Part shown: positions 42,262 through 51,989 of the stretch, piece after piece
Layout: the number at the start of each line of letters is the position of its first letter
Numbering within the stretch: position 1 is the first letter of the stretch
Assembly: GCF_023073315.1 (NCBI RefSeq)
Contig: NZ_JADPJH010000014.1
Location: forward strand, 248,001 to 312,000
Reading direction: 5' to 3'
Source of the DNA: Bradyrhizobium sp. 1
Lineage (GTDB): Bacteria > Pseudomonadota > Alphaproteobacteria > Rhizobiales > Xanthobacteraceae
DNA: 64,000 nucleotides
The notes under the pieces: generated by a model
Databases searched by the model: none
What the model saw: only the letters and a program-made list of their open reading frames with translations
Told to the model about the DNA's origin: nothing
Position numbers and translations under genes: made by a program

Positions 42262-43236
42262 TCAAGCTATCGCACGCAGAATCAGCGCACGCGCCTGCCG
42301 CCCCTCCGGCGTCGGCATCAGCGCATAATTGTGCGGCTGGTCGCGAAGCAGATGCAGATCGACCGGGACGCCCACCGCCCTCGCCCGCTCCGCGAGATCG
42401 ACGCTGTCGGGATAGAGCAGATCGCGCGTGCCCGAGAAAATCGTCATCGGCGGCAGTGCGCGGAAGGCACCGTTGAGCGGGCTGACGAAGGGATGGCCGA
42501 CATCGAGCTCGCCGGCATACAACCGCCCCGCCTCGATGATCCCCGGAATGTCCTGGATCGGATCGCGGCCTGCGATCTCCATTTGCTCCGGACGGCTCAC
42601 CGACGCATCGGCCGCAGGCGAGATCAATACCAGCCGGTTCGGCTGCCGATGCCCGCGATCGCGCAGCCACTGGCATGCGGCGAGCGCGAGGCCCGCGCCG
42701 GCGGAATTGCCGACCACCGTGACCTTTGCGGGCCCCGCATCTTCGAGCAGCATGCGCAACAGCTCGGCCGTCGCCGGCACGACGTCCTTCGCGGTGGCGC
42801 GCGGCGCGAGCGGATAGATCGGCACCACGCACACGACGCCCGCCTTCCGCGTCATCTGTCCGACAAAACGCCAATGCGCCGGCGCGATCTCGTTGATGTA
42901 GCCGCCGCCATGCAGGAACATGACGTGATTGCAGCCCTCATGGCCCGACGACGGCGCGGTGTAGTAGACCGGCCATCCCCCCATCTTGGTCAGGATCGCC
43001 TCGACGCCGCGCCCGAGCCCCGTCGGCTCGAACGTAACAGGCTCCAGCGCCAGCTTCTGCACATGCGCCTGCACGGCCTCTGCCGAGGCGAGCTGCTGCT
43101 TGTAGGGGAGCAGCCCGAGCAGCAGGTTGAGGGCACGGCTTTGCAAGCTCGGCGCGGGGTCGCGCGGCGCCCGTGCACCGAACACGCAGCCGCCGGGGCA
43201 AAACTGCAAAGCCGATACAAGTCTTGCAACGCTCAT
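42262..43236 (-). CDS. Alpha/beta hydrolase, hormone-sensitive lipase-type esterase
   Basis: This 324-residue esterase has the oxyanion HGGGY motif (VMFLHGGGYINE, about residue 110), the nucleophile elbow VVGNSAGAGLALAA (catalytic Ser near 177), an aspartate candidate in FSGTRDLLYPDS and histidine in LRDQPHNYALMP near the C terminus. The HSL family hydrolyses short-chain acyl esters. It is divergent from a TetR regulator gene, and a TetR-type inverted repeat lies between, indicating local repression. Confidence 0.88.
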   Translation of the reverse strand: MSVARLVSALQFCPGGCVFGARAPRDPAPSLQSRALNLLLGLLPYKQQLASAEAVQAHVQKLALEPVTFEPTGLGRGVEAILTKMGGWPVYYTAPSSGHEGCNHVMFLHGGGYINEIAPAHWRFVGQMTRKAGVVCVVPIYPLAPRATAKDVVPATAELLRMLLEDAGPAKVTVVGNSAGAGLALAACQWLRDRGHRQPNRLVLISPAADASVSRPEQMEIAGRDPIQDIPGIIEAGRLYAGELDVGHPFVSPLNGAFRALPPMTIFSGTRDLLYPDSVDLAERARAVGVPVDLHLLRDQPHNYALMPTPEGRQARALILRAIA

Positions 43237-43308
43237 GGTCAGTTCTCCGCCTGGCCCGGCACTTCATATGGCGACAAAGAGGCTTGCCGACAGGACCCGA
43301 TTTGCGAC

Positions 43309-43330
43309 TATAATGCGAGCGATCACTCGC
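43309..43330 (+). promoter_or_regulatory. TetR promoter (-10) with adjoining operator
   Basis: A perfect TATAAT (43309-43314), with TTGCCG 19 bases upstream, is followed at once by GCGAG, CGATCA, CTCGC (43315-43330), an inverted repeat of the type bound by TetR proteins. Binding there would block initiation, pointing to autoregulation. Confidence 0.6.
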
Positions 43331-43361
43331 TTTTTCTACTCGCATTCGGGATCGCAAACCC

Positions 43362-43985
43362 ATGGCGCGCACGCCGCCGACAAAGCCCCGGAAAAATGCA
43401 CTGCAAGCGCGATCCCGCGCCACCGTCGACGCGCTGGTCGAGGCAACTGCTCGCATTCTGGTGCGCGAAGGCTTTGAGAAAACCAGCACCAACCGCATCG
43501 CCGACATCGCCGGCGTCAGCGTCGGCTCGCTCTACCAGTATTTTCCCAGCAAGGAGGCCCTCGTCGCCGCCGTGATCGACCGTCACAACGAGGAGATCAT
43601 GGGCCTCGTCCGCACGGCGCTCACCGAGGTCGCCGACCTCCCGATCGACAAGGCCGTGCGAAAACTCGTCACCGTCGCGATCGAAGCCCATCGCATCAAC
43701 CCGAAACTGCATCGCGTCCTCGCCGAGCAGATCCCGCGCACCGGACAACTCGCCGACGTCGAAGCCTTCAACCGCGAAATCCACACCCTGGTGCGCGCCT
43801 ATCTCGAAAGCCGCCGCAAGGAGATGCGCAAGGTGGACGTCGACGTCGCGACGTTCATCTGCGTCAGCGCGATCGAGGCCGTCGCGCACAACACGGTGCT
43901 GAACGAGACGGAGGTGCTGTCGGAGAGGATGGTGCGGACACTGGTGGACGAGACGACGCGGATGGTGGTGGGGTATTTGAGGTAG
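43362..43985 (+). CDS. TetR family transcriptional regulator
   Basis: This 207-residue regulator has the N-terminal helix-turn-helix VEATARILVREGFEKTSTNRIADIAGVSVGSLYQYFPSKEALVAAV (about residues 22-67) and an all-helical ligand and dimer domain with a C-terminal FICVSAIEAVAHNTVLNETE segment. It is divergent from an HSL-type esterase gene and probably represses it and itself. A short degraded fragment resembling its C-terminal region lies near 48.1 kb. Confidence 0.92.
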   Translation: MARTPPTKPRKNALQARSRATVDALVEATARILVREGFEKTSTNRIADIAGVSVGSLYQYFPSKEALVAAVIDRHNEEIMGLVRTALTEVADLPIDKAVRKLVTVAIEAHRINPKLHRVLAEQIPRTGQLADVEAFNREIHTLVRAYLESRRKEMRKVDVDVATFICVSAIEAVAHNTVLNETEVLSERMVRTLVDETTRMVVGYLR

Positions 43986-44122
43986 CTTCCTCCGCATTCA
44001 TCTGAGCCGTCAAGAACCGCCGTCAGATACCCTTTCCGCAGGCCCGCGGGCCGCTGAAAGGCCCGCAAGGTCGTGGAAACAGGGCGGGAAGCTCCGCTCC
44101 TCCCTTCCTGTGCGGCCCACCA

Positions 44123-44875
44123 TCATTCCTTCAACACCCCAATCGGATAATCGAGCGCAATATCCAGCTCACTGCTAACCCCTCTCGTCATCACATCCTG
44201 TATCCGTTGCCGCCCAAGATCGGCGTGCGAGCGCCCCAGGGCATCCGCCTTGTCCGCATCCCTGTCCCTGATCGCAGCGACCATCGCGATGTGCTCGGTC
44301 AGGATCGTATTCATGTGCTTCTGATACGCAGCCCTCGAAGCAAAATGCTCCACATTGTAGGCCAGATAAGCAATCCGCAGCGCGAGCGTGAGCAGGTGGA
44401 GATAGTTGCGTTCGATCAGCTTGTTGCCGCAGGCGGCGGCGATCAGCGCGTGAAACCGCCAATTGCTGTCGTTCATCTCCTCCGTGCGGCCTGCGGCTTC
44501 ATGCTGCTCGAATGCGACCCGCTCGGCATCGATCTCGGCGAGCTGCGCATCGGTTCGGCGTAGCGCCGCCCACCTGGTGACGAGCCGCTGGGTGATATCG
44601 AGCGCCTCGAGCATCTCGCGGACATCATCCCAGTTGAGACTTGCGACGCTGGCGCCGCGGTTCGGCAGCAGCACCACCAGCGATTCCGAGGCGAGCCTGA
44701 CGAGCGCTTCGTGCACGGGTGTTCGCGAGAGCCCCAACCTTGCGGCAAGGACAGCCTCATCAAGCGGGGTCCCGGGTCGCAGGGTGAGCGACACGATCTC
44801 GCGCCGGAGCGCCGTATAGGCGAACTCGACGCCCTTCCCTTTGCCCGGCGGCGGAGGTGGTCTGCTGGCCATCAT
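44123..44875 (-). CDS. GntR family regulator (FadR/FCD subfamily)
   Basis: A 250-residue protein with an N-terminal winged helix (YTALRREIVSLTLRPGTPLDEAVLAARLGLSRTPVHEALVRLASESLV, about 20-67) and an all-helical FCD effector domain carrying metal- and ligand-binding residues (RFHALIAAACGNKLIE, and histidines near ASRAAYQKHMNTILTEHIAM). FCD regulators sense organic acids. It is divergent from an MFS-FMO-HD operon with GTGCAT repeats between, so it most likely controls that operon. Confidence 0.92.
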   Translation of the reverse strand: MMASRPPPPPGKGKGVEFAYTALRREIVSLTLRPGTPLDEAVLAARLGLSRTPVHEALVRLASESLVVLLPNRGASVASLNWDDVREMLEALDITQRLVTRWAALRRTDAQLAEIDAERVAFEQHEAAGRTEEMNDSNWRFHALIAAACGNKLIERNYLHLLTLALRIAYLAYNVEHFASRAAYQKHMNTILTEHIAMVAAIRDRDADKADALGRSHADLGRQRIQDVMTRGVSSELDIALDYPIGVLKE

Positions 44876-44902
44876 GAAATATCTTGCCTTGCTTTATTCA
44901 TC

Positions 44903-44923
44903 GTGCATAAACTGTGCATGCAC
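44903..44923. promoter_or_regulatory. Candidate GntR operator, GTGCAT repeats
   Basis: GTGCAT at 44903 and again at 44914, the second forming the perfect palindrome GTGCATGCAC (44914-44923). It lies 28 bases upstream of the gntR start and 78 before the MFS start. Confidence 0.5.
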
Positions 44924-45000
44924 TGCCAATCCTATCACGGGGGCCGCGCAATGCGAGGGCGACTGCCGGGCCGTTTTCGCGCAAGCAAAGGATATCGTCC

Positions 45001-46392
45001 ATGAGCATCACTGCCCAAGGGCTCGTTGCCCGAATCGACCGGCTACCTCCCTCCCGTTTCCACTTTCAAGTTCTTATCGTTGCTGGGCTTTCACTGTTCT
45101 TCGATACGCTGGACACGGCCGTCACCGGCTTTGCCTTCGCAGCTTTTCGGACCGAGTGGAACCTCGGCCCGCTCGCTCTCGGCGTGACATCGGCGATCGG
45201 GCTCAGCGGCTATCTGCTCGGATCCGTTCTTGTCGGCTTCGTCGCCGACCGGTTCGGGCGCAAAGCCGTCATGACCTGGAGCCTCGGCCTCTACTCACTG
45301 TTCTCGGCGTCCCGCGCGCTTTCCGGCGGCATCGAGGTCTTCTGCCTGCTCAACTTCTTCACATGGATCTTCGTCGGGATGGAGAGCTGCGTGGTGCCGC
45401 CCTATCTGGCGGAGCTGTGGCCCTCGCGGCTTCGCGGCCGCTTCAACGGCTGGATGATGTCCTTCTTCGCGATCGGCATCGCCCTGTCGCCCGTTTGGGC
45501 GCTGCTGCTGATTCCGACAGTCGGCTGGCGCTGGACGCTCGCGCTCACCTTCCCGTTTGCACTTCTGATCGGCCTGATGCGGACCTTCCTTCCGGAGAGC
45601 CCGCGGTGGCTGGTGAGCCAGGGCCGCACCGAGGAAGCCGAGCGGATTGTCGCGTCAATCGAAGCGCACGTGACCAGATCAAACGGCGGAGTTCTTCCAC
45701 CTATCGTTCCGATCGCAGCGCCCATCGCCACCCGCCCGGTCAGCCGGCGCGAAATTATCGCACCCGCCATCCTGCCCGTGACCATCATGCTTTGGCTCGT
45801 GTGGTTCACCGAGTACGGAGTCCTTTACACCTTCCAATCCGTGCTTCCGACATTGCTCGCGATGGACGGTTTCTCCATCGTGCGATCGACCCAATTCACG
45901 GTCGTGATCTTTTCGGGCTTCATCCCCGGCTACATCGGTGCGGGCTACTTTCTCGATCTGGTCGGCCGGAAATATTGGCTGATGATCTGCTTTGCCGGGA
46001 TCGGGATCTCCAGCACGCTGTTTGGCCTCGCGAATACGCCCATGACGATCATGGCCTGTGCGTGGTTCACCGCGTTCTTCCTCGGCAACGGTTCGACCTG
46101 CATCTACACCTACACGCCTGAACTCTATCCGACCGAGATTCGGACGACGGCGATGGGGATGGCATCGGCCTGGGGCCGCGTCGGCGGCATTCTCCTGCTG
46201 TTGGCGTTCGGCATCTTCGCCGTGCTGCACGGGCGGCTCGCGCTCTTCCTCGTGAGTGACGGCCTGCTGATCGCGAGCATCATCGTGGTGGCGCTGGTCG
46301 GACCCAACACCAAGGGCAAAACGCTTGAGGCGACGTCAGCGGCGCGCGACGTTCCAGCGCCGGCAAACGCCGTCGAGGCGCCGGCCGAATGA
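45001..46392 (+). CDS. MFS transporter (organic/aromatic acid symporter-like)
   Basis: This 463-residue major facilitator protein has 12 hydrophobic segments. The loop 2-3 signature reads FVADRFGRKAVM and the cytoplasmic PESPRWLVSQGRTEEAERIVASI after helix 6 matches the sugar/aromatic-acid porter branch. FDTLDTAVTGFAFAAFRTEW in helix 1 resembles acid:H+ symporters. It probably imports the substrate of the monooxygenase encoded next; its stop overlaps the start of that gene (ATGA). Confidence 0.9.
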   Translation: MSITAQGLVARIDRLPPSRFHFQVLIVAGLSLFFDTLDTAVTGFAFAAFRTEWNLGPLALGVTSAIGLSGYLLGSVLVGFVADRFGRKAVMTWSLGLYSLFSASRALSGGIEVFCLLNFFTWIFVGMESCVVPPYLAELWPSRLRGRFNGWMMSFFAIGIALSPVWALLLIPTVGWRWTLALTFPFALLIGLMRTFLPESPRWLVSQGRTEEAERIVASIEAHVTRSNGGVLPPIVPIAAPIATRPVSRREIIAPAILPVTIMLWLVWFTEYGVLYTFQSVLPTLLAMDGFSIVRSTQFTVVIFSGFIPGYIGAGYFLDLVGRKYWLMICFAGIGISSTLFGLANTPMTIMACAWFTAFFLGNGSTCIYTYTPELYPTEIRTTAMGMASAWGRVGGILLLLAFGIFAVLHGRLALFLVSDGLLIASIIVVALVGPNTKGKTLEATSAARDVPAPANAVEAPAE

Positions 46393-47498
46393 CGCGGACA
46401 GCGATGATTGCCGGGGCCGGCTATGCCGGCCTCGCCGCGGCGGCGGTGCTCGCACGTGCGGGATGGCGCGTCTCCGTGCACGAGGCCGATCCCGAGCCAA
46501 GAAGCGTCGGCGCCGGCCTCTATGTCCACGGTTTCGTCCATGATGCCCTTCGCAAGACCGGTGCCTACGATGAGTTCATGCGTGGAGCATTCAAACCTGC
46601 CGCGCACTGCGTCTACATCGACGGCGTACGGCAATCGAATGCATCCACCGACGGAAACATCACCACCACGACCCGGGCGGCTCTTCATGTCGCGCTGATC
46701 GATGCGGCAAGGCGCGCCGGCGTCAGTATCGTTGGCGGATCGCGGTCCGTTGCGGCGGATCCGCGTGGCGCGTTGATCCTCGCAGACGGCGCCCGGCTCG
46801 CGGCCGATCTGGTCATCGCCGCCGACGGCGTGAGGTCGACCATCGCGCAAGCGCTGGACATTCCGATCACGCGCGTCGCGCACCAGGACGGCATCACGCG
46901 AATCCTTCTCGATCGCGACGGACTGCGCGACGACACATGGAATAGCATTCACGACTACTATGACTATCGGGGGCGTCCGTTGCGGGTGCTCTACACGCCG
47001 TGCGGCCCGGACGCATTTTATTTCTGCCTGATGGCGCCCATCACCGATCTCAAAGCAACGTCCGTTCCGATCGCCAGCACGCTTTGGACCGCGCGATTTC
47101 CTGATCTCGCGCCGGCATTGCGGCGGGTTGGCAGCGCAGGCCGCCACGACCGCTACGCAACGACGACGCTCTCGACTTGGTCGAGCGGACGCGCGGCGAT
47201 CGTCGGCGATGCGGCCCATGCGATGCCCTCGAGCTTGGGGCAAGGTGCCGGCGTCAGCATCGTCAACGCCGTCGCGCTCGCGGAGGCCGTTGCCCACGCT
47301 GACGACATCGATGCCGCGCTTGGCGACTGGGAAGTCGCGATGCGCCCGATGGTCGAAGGGTGGCAGCGCCGGGTCGAAGACGTCGCCAGCCAACGCAGCC
47401 TCAGTCGCGCCGTTCGCCCGTCCGAGCAGCGGCTCGTCGAGCTCTCGTCCGAGGATTCGGATCGCAAACACGCCGGACAAGAAGGGACCAACGCATGA
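46389..47498 (+). CDS. FAD-dependent monooxygenase
   Basis: A 369-residue class A flavoprotein with the N-terminal GAGYAGLAAAAVLARAG, the DG region (LVIAADGVRSTIAQAL) and the C-terminal FAD motif IVGDAAHAMPSSLGQGAGVSIVNA. It should hydroxylate a small, perhaps aromatic, substrate using NAD(P)H. It is the middle gene of an MFS-FMO-HD operon, with four-base overlaps at both ends that indicate translational coupling. Its substrate cannot be read from sequence. Confidence 0.88.
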   Translation: MTRTAMIAGAGYAGLAAAAVLARAGWRVSVHEADPEPRSVGAGLYVHGFVHDALRKTGAYDEFMRGAFKPAAHCVYIDGVRQSNASTDGNITTTTRAALHVALIDAARRAGVSIVGGSRSVAADPRGALILADGARLAADLVIAADGVRSTIAQALDIPITRVAHQDGITRILLDRDGLRDDTWNSIHDYYDYRGRPLRVLYTPCGPDAFYFCLMAPITDLKATSVPIASTLWTARFPDLAPALRRVGSAGRHDRYATTTLSTWSSGRAAIVGDAAHAMPSSLGQGAGVSIVNAVALAEAVAHADDIDAALGDWEVAMRPMVEGWQRRVEDVASQRSLSRAVRPSEQRLVELSSEDSDRKHAGQEGTNA

Positions 47499-48022
47499 CG
47501 CTCGTTCCAAGTGCATCCTGGTACACTGACATCATCACGGCCGTGGACCAGCAACAGGCCGGCATCAAGGATCATCTCGGTCGTCCCTGGGCGCAGCACT
47601 TCGAGCGCGTGGCGCTGCGCCTGATCTTCCGCAAACCGGACGCGACCCGCGCTCATATCGAATCGGCGCTTCTGCACGACGCGATGATGGAGCGTGGCGG
47701 CGGACGCGAGATGCTCAATTCTCTCGGCATCAGCCAGGAAGCGTGCGAGATCATCGACGTCACGACCCCGCCGCCGAATGCGGACTACTATCGTCGTTTC
47801 CAGGATGTGGGTCCTGCCGAATGCGCGATCTATCTCGACTATGTCAGAAAACTCTGCGCCTCCGGCAACCGTGCCGCAATCCAGATGAAGCTCGCCGACA
47901 TCACCGACACCATCGAAGCCTGCCGCACCGGCCTGACGCCGCTGCTGATCGGTCAGTTCGTCAATCGCTACGAGCCGAGCCGGAAGTTGCTGGAGCAGGC
48001 GCTGGGGTCGGAGTTGGGCTGA
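47495..48022 (+). CDS. HD-domain protein (predicted metal-dependent phosphohydrolase)
   Basis: 175 residues, starting at the ATG that overlaps the preceding stop. The metal-ligand pattern of HD proteins is visible: His in WAQHFERVAL (about residue 33), HD in ESALLHDAMMERGG (about 61-62) and Asp in IQMKLADITDTIEA (about 135), the last resembling the KLAD(R) motif of (p)ppGpp-type hydrolases. Its link to an FAD monooxygenase and a transporter is unusual; the HD protein may process a product (as PhnZ-type HD oxygenases do) or hydrolyse a nucleotide. Function unknown. Confidence 0.75.
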   Translation: MTLVPSASWYTDIITAVDQQQAGIKDHLGRPWAQHFERVALRLIFRKPDATRAHIESALLHDAMMERGGGREMLNSLGISQEACEIIDVTTPPPNADYYRRFQDVGPAECAIYLDYVRKLCASGNRAAIQMKLADITDTIEACRTGLTPLLIGQFVNRYEPSRKLLEQALGSELG

Positions 48023-48091
48023 CGGAGAGCGCCGCCGGTCGTGGCCGGGGGCGACGGTTGCCACAAGTGGATGCGTAGACCTTCGGGACCG

Positions 48092-48136
48092 GCAGCCTTC
48101 ATGTGCGTCAGCGCGGTCGAGGCGGTGGCGTCCTGA
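48092..48136 (+). pseudogene. Remnant resembling the end of a TetR gene
   Basis: Translated, the fragment reads AAFMCVSAVEAVAS followed by a stop, close to the FICVSAIEAVAH segment of the TetR encoded at 43362-43985. No start, helix-turn-helix or ribosome binding site is present, so it looks like a decayed gene end. Confidence 0.4.
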
Positions 48137-48144
48137 CCCACGCT

Positions 48145-48161
48145 GCATGATGACATCATGC
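48145..48161. repeat. Inverted repeat GCATGATG-A-CATCATGC
   Basis: Perfect 8-bp arms with a single-base centre, followed by a sequence I recall as recurring in Bradyrhizobium intergenic DNA; probably part of a dispersed repeat. Confidence 0.5.
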
Positions 48162-48411
48162 GCCTGTTTTGCCCGACGGGTCAAGCCAATTTCGGAAAAA
48201 CATCATTCAACATCGGAAAAGCATTATCCAGCAAAGGCATCGCTACTGTGCATGGGGTTGTTTTCCGCATTTTGGTCTGCTGGCCACCACAGCAGCCATA
48301 CGCCACGCTTTTCGCTACCTTCGTGGCAGTTCCGGGGCTGTGGGCGGGGACACCAAAATGCTGCGACCTCGCCTTGCGCATCGCGCCGATCCTAGCTAAT
48401 GGAACGACGTT

Positions 48412-48489
48412 CGGAGCGTGGCGCAGCCCGGTTAGCGCACTAGTCTGGGAGACTAGGGGTCGGAGGTTCAAATCCTCTCGCTCCGACCA
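48412..48489 (+). tRNA. tRNA-Pro (GGG)
   Basis: The 7-bp acceptor stem (CGGAGCG/CGCTCCG), D arm (GCGC...GCGC), anticodon arm CTAGT-CTGGGAG-ACTAG with anticodon GGG, T arm (with GGTTCAAATCC) and an encoded CCA end are all present. Its position downstream of merR-ihfA-fabH is typical for alphaproteobacteria. Confidence 0.96.
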
Positions 48490-48571
48490 TTTTTCTCAAA
48501 GCATCGGTCGGGTGGATGGACGGACGGGATAGAGCCTCCTGAAGGCGCTGACCCATGTGCGACGGTCGCCC

Positions 48572-49150
48572 CTACCCCTCGTTCAGCGCCTGGTCGAGCA
48601 TCTCCCGGCAGGCCACGAGGTCGGCTAGTGCCCGCCCTAACCGTTCCCGGTCGAGCGCGCTGGGGCCGGCGGGCGCGGCTTGGGTGCCGCCCTTGCGGAA
48701 GGTGGTGAGGATGTCCTCGTCGTCGACCTCCGTGAAGCGGAAGTCGATGCCTTCCTCTTCGTCGCCCTGGTAGTCGTCCTCGTCGGCATCCGTGATGCCC
48801 TTGATGGGCGCCTCGTCGCCGGGCTCCATCAGGCTCGCGCCGATGGCGTCCTCGATGGCGCCGAAGGAGACCGCGGCTGCGCCGTCGGCGAGGCCCTGCA
48901 CCGATTTGACGCCGTGCTCTTTCAGGATCCGCTGCACCCCGCGGATGGTGTAGCCCTCCCCGTAGAGGAGACGGCGGATGCCCTTGAGCAGGTCGACGTC
49001 GTCGGGGCGGTAATAGCGGCGGCCGCCGCTGCGCTTCATCGGCTTGATCTGGGAGAATCGCGTCTCCCAGAACCGCAGCACGTGCTGCGGGATATCGAGT
49101 TCCTGCGCTACTTCGCTGATGGTTCGGAACGCATCCGGCGCCTTGTCCAA
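48572..49150 (-). CDS. MerR family transcriptional regulator
   Basis: This 192-residue protein has a MerR winged helix ([67 protein letters not shown], residues 10-75), an acidic middle ([16 protein letters not shown]) and a short helical C terminus. It has no cysteine metal site, unlike MerR or CueR. It is the conserved partner of ihfA in the alphaproteobacterial plsX-fabH-ihfA-merR order, where its targets are not established. Confidence 0.93.
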   Translation of the reverse strand: MDKAPDAFRTISEVAQELDIPQHVLRFWETRFSQIKPMKRSGGRRYYRPDDVDLLKGIRRLLYGEGYTIRGVQRILKEHGVKSVQGLADGAAAVSFGAIEDAIGASLMEPGDEAPIKGITDADEDDYQGDEEEGIDFRFTEVDDEDILTTFRKGGTQAAPAGPSALDRERLGRALADLVACREMLDQALNEG

Positions 49151-49174
49151 ATGCCAGTCCTTTCCGAAAGGCGG

Positions 49175-49516
49175 TTACGCCTCGGGTTGCGCCTTGCTGG
49201 CGTCGCCATTGCCGCGATGCTGGGTGTTGATCCGCTGCTTCAGGATCGCCGACGGCTTGAACACCATCACCCGGCGCGGCGAGATCGGCACCTCGGTGCC
49301 GGTCTTCGGATTACGGCCGATTCGCTGACCCTTCTTGCGCACCATGAAGGAGCCGAACGAGGACAATTTCACCGTCTCGCCCTTTTCAAGGCAGTCGGTG
49401 ATCTCCTTCAGCACGAGTTCCACGAACGCAGACGATTCCGTCCGCGACAGCCCCACCTTCTGGTAGACGGCTTCGCAGAGATCAACACGCGTTACGGTTT
49501 TACTTTGATCGGTCAT
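49175..49516 (-). CDS. ihfA: Integration host factor subunit alpha
   Basis: IHF alpha pairs with IHF beta to bend DNA in recombination, replication and transcription. The 113-residue protein has [22 protein letters not shown], the [28 protein letters not shown] minor-groove arm with the intercalating proline (RNPKTG), and a short alphaproteobacterial tail. The ATG giving [10 protein letters not shown] is preferred to an upstream start because GCAGGGCG precedes it. Confidence 0.95.
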   Translation of the reverse strand: MTDQSKTVTRVDLCEAVYQKVGLSRTESSAFVELVLKEITDCLEKGETVKLSSFGSFMVRKKGQRIGRNPKTGTEVPISPRRVMVFKPSAILKQRINTQHRGNGDASKAQPEA

Positions 49517-49650
49517 CGCCCTGCCCCACATCACGGCGAACAATTGTTGTCTGAAATTATGAGGTTACGATACGATGGTCAACAGCGCTCATCAATGCAG
49601 ACGCATCGATAATCCGCGCTGATTCGGGCAAAATTTTATCGACTGTGGCC

Positions 49651-50631
49651 TTACCAGCGCACGAGCGCGGAGCCCCAGGTGAAGCCGCCGCCCATCGCCT
49701 CCAGCAAAACCATGTCGCCGCGCTTGATGCGGCCGTCCCTGCGCGCCACCGACAGCGCCAGCGGGATCGAGGCCGCCGAGGTGTTGCCGTGACGGTCGAC
49801 CGTCAGCACGACCTTCTCCGGCGCGATGTGGAGCTTGTGGGCGGAGGCGTCGATGATTCGCTTGTTGGCCTGGTGCGGCACGAACCAGTTGATGCTGTCG
49901 GCATTGAGCCCGGTGGCCTCGAAGGCATCGACGATCACGTCGGTGATCATGCCGACCGCGTGCTTGAAGACCTCGCGACCCTCCATGCGCAGATGGCCAA
50001 CGGTTTGGGTCGAGGACGGCCCGCCGTCGACGAACAGTTTTGCCTTGTGGCGGCCGTCGGAACGCAAGTGCGTGGTGACGATGCCGCGGTCGGTCGCGGC
50101 ATTGCCCAGCTGCTCCTGCGCCTCCAGCACCACCGCGCCGGCACCGTCGCCGAACAGCACACAGGTGCCACGGTCGTTCCAGTCGAGGATGCGCGAGAAG
50201 GTCTCCGCACCGATCACCAGTGCGCGCTTGTAGGCGCCGGTGCGCAGGAAATTGTCCGCCGTGGCAAGCGCGAACACGAAGCCCGAGCACACCGCCTGCA
50301 GGTCGAAGGCCGCGCCGTGGTTGATGCCAAGCGCGTGCTGGACGGCAACAGCCGTCGCGGGGAAGGTGTTGTCAGGTGTCGAGGTCGCCAGCACGATCAG
50401 CTCGATCGACTGCGCGTCTAGGCCGGCATCGGTGAGCGCTGCCTGCGCCGCCTTGATCGCCAAATGCGAGGTGAACTCGCCCTCGGCGGCGATATGCCGC
50501 TCGCGAATCCCGGTGCGCTGCACGATCCACTCGTCGGACGTATCGATACGTGCCGCCAACTGGGCGTTGGTCACCACCTGCTCCGGCAGATAAGAGCCGC
50601 AGCCGAGCACGACCGAACGAATTTGAGTCAC
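49651..50631 (-). CDS. fabH: 3-oxoacyl-ACP synthase III
   Basis: FabH condenses acetyl-CoA with malonyl-ACP to start fatty acid synthesis. The 326-residue enzyme has the Cys-His-Asn triad in [27 protein letters not shown] and [15 protein letters not shown]. It starts at a GTG that overlaps the plsX stop (GTGA), a standard coupled arrangement. Confidence 0.97.
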   Translation of the reverse strand: MTQIRSVVLGCGSYLPEQVVTNAQLAARIDTSDEWIVQRTGIRERHIAAEGEFTSHLAIKAAQAALTDAGLDAQSIELIVLATSTPDNTFPATAVAVQHALGINHGAAFDLQAVCSGFVFALATADNFLRTGAYKRALVIGAETFSRILDWNDRGTCVLFGDGAGAVVLEAQEQLGNAATDRGIVTTHLRSDGRHKAKLFVDGGPSSTQTVGHLRMEGREVFKHAVGMITDVIVDAFEATGLNADSINWFVPHQANKRIIDASAHKLHIAPEKVVLTVDRHGNTSAASIPLALSVARRDGRIKRGDMVLLEAMGGGFTWGSALVRW

Positions 50632-51689
50632 GAAACATCCTCCGGCGCGGGCTGCACTGAATTGAGCGCACCACCCTCGCGCTTGAGCATCTGATTGATC
50701 TTGTTCAGGAGATCGTAGTGAGCCATCTCATAACCAACATCGATCGCATAGGCAAAGCCTTCGGCGCCGGTTCCGCCATGGCTCTTGACCACGATCCCGT
50801 TCAATCCAAGGAATACGCCGCCATTGGACTTGTTCGGGTCCATCTTGTTGCGCAGGGCCTGGAAGGCACCGCGCGCGAACAAATAGCCGAGCCTGGAGAG
50901 CCAGCTCCGCTGCATCCCCTCGCGGAGCAACTCCGCCATCTGGCGCGCGGTTCCCTCGGCAGCCTTGAGCGCGATGTTGCCGGCATAACCTTCGGTGACG
51001 ATGACGTCGGCGAGACCCTTGCCGATGCCGTCGCCCTCTACGAAGCCGATATAGTCGAGCTCCGGCAGGTTTCTCGCGCGCAGGATCTCACCGGCGTCGC
51101 GGATCTCCTCGTGGCCCTTGATCTCCTCGGTCCCGATATTGAGCAGGCCGACCGTGGGTCGCTTCTTGTCGAGCAGCACGCTCGCCATCGCTGCGCCCAT
51201 GAGCGCGAGCGACACCAGATGGTGCGCATCGCCGCCGATGGTGGCGCCAAGGTCCAGCACGACGGACTCGCCCCGCTTGGTCGGCCACATCCCTGTGATC
51301 GCCGGGCGGTCGATCCCCGGCAGCGTGCGCAGGTGGAAACGCGACATCGCCATCAGCGCACCGGTATTGCCGGCGGAGACCGCAACATGCGCCTCGCCCT
51401 GCTTCACCGCATCAATGGCGAGCCACATCGAGGAGGTCTTGCGGCCACGCCGCAGCGCTTGGCTCGGCTTGTCCGAGCCGCTGACGGCAACGTCCGTATG
51501 GATGATCGTCGAAGCTGCCTTGAGCTGGGGGTACCGATCGAGCTCGGGCTCGATCTTGGCGCGGTCCCCGACCAGCAGGAATTCGGTGTCGCGATGCCTG
51601 CCAAGCGAAATGGCGGCGCCCGGAATGACCACGGCGGCGCCGGCGTCGCCCCCCATGGCGTCAAGCGCAATGCGAACCTTGCTTGGCAT
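50628..51689 (-). CDS. plsX: Phosphate acyltransferase
   Basis: PlsX converts acyl-ACP and phosphate to acyl-phosphate for phospholipid synthesis. The 353-residue protein begins [17 protein letters not shown] and contains [61 protein letters not shown] and [13 protein letters not shown]. An upstream open frame is not coding. It is coupled to fabH by overlap. Confidence 0.97.
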   Translation of the reverse strand: MPSKVRIALDAMGGDAGAAVVIPGAAISLGRHRDTEFLLVGDRAKIEPELDRYPQLKAASTIIHTDVAVSGSDKPSQALRRGRKTSSMWLAIDAVKQGEAHVAVSAGNTGALMAMSRFHLRTLPGIDRPAITGMWPTKRGESVVLDLGATIGGDAHHLVSLALMGAAMASVLLDKKRPTVGLLNIGTEEIKGHEEIRDAGEILRARNLPELDYIGFVEGDGIGKGLADVIVTEGYAGNIALKAAEGTARQMAELLREGMQRSWLSRLGYLFARGAFQALRNKMDPNKSNGGVFLGLNGIVVKSHGGTGAEGFAYAIDVGYEMAHYDLLNKINQMLKREGGALNSVQPAPEDVS

Positions 51690-51989
51690 AAAAGTCCTGG
51701 AAAACCTGGTCTGGTGCGGTCTTGAACGAGCGGGGCCGCAGAATGGCTTCGCCATGGACACATGGCGACCGGCCTGGCGCCACGCCGCGCCCTGACCGGC
51801 GCGACAATAGCGTTTTGCTACCCCGAAACAACCTCTTGCCCCCAGCCTTTTGCATTCGGGGCGATCCGGCGACGGACGCGCGGACCTAGCAGGAAATACA
51901 TAGAAATCAAATAGATAAATCGGGCTCTCAAACCACTCCCGCAGACGCCTCGCGCCCCGTAGCAAAGCGGTGCCACGGGGAATCGGCGG

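Larger units (their letters stand above)
48023..48411. other. Gene-free stretch with a TetR-like remnant and a palindrome
   Basis: 389 bases before tRNA-Pro. I see the coding remnant at 48092-48136 and the inverted repeat at 48145-48161 followed by CCTGTTTTGCCCGACGGGTC, a sequence I recall as recurrent between bradyrhizobial genes. Open frames here run into the tRNA and are not believable genes. Confidence 0.5.

Noticed and set aside
48158..48532. 124-codon open frame overlapping tRNA-Pro
   Set aside because: It reads through the tRNA gene, lacks a ribosome binding site and has no domain.
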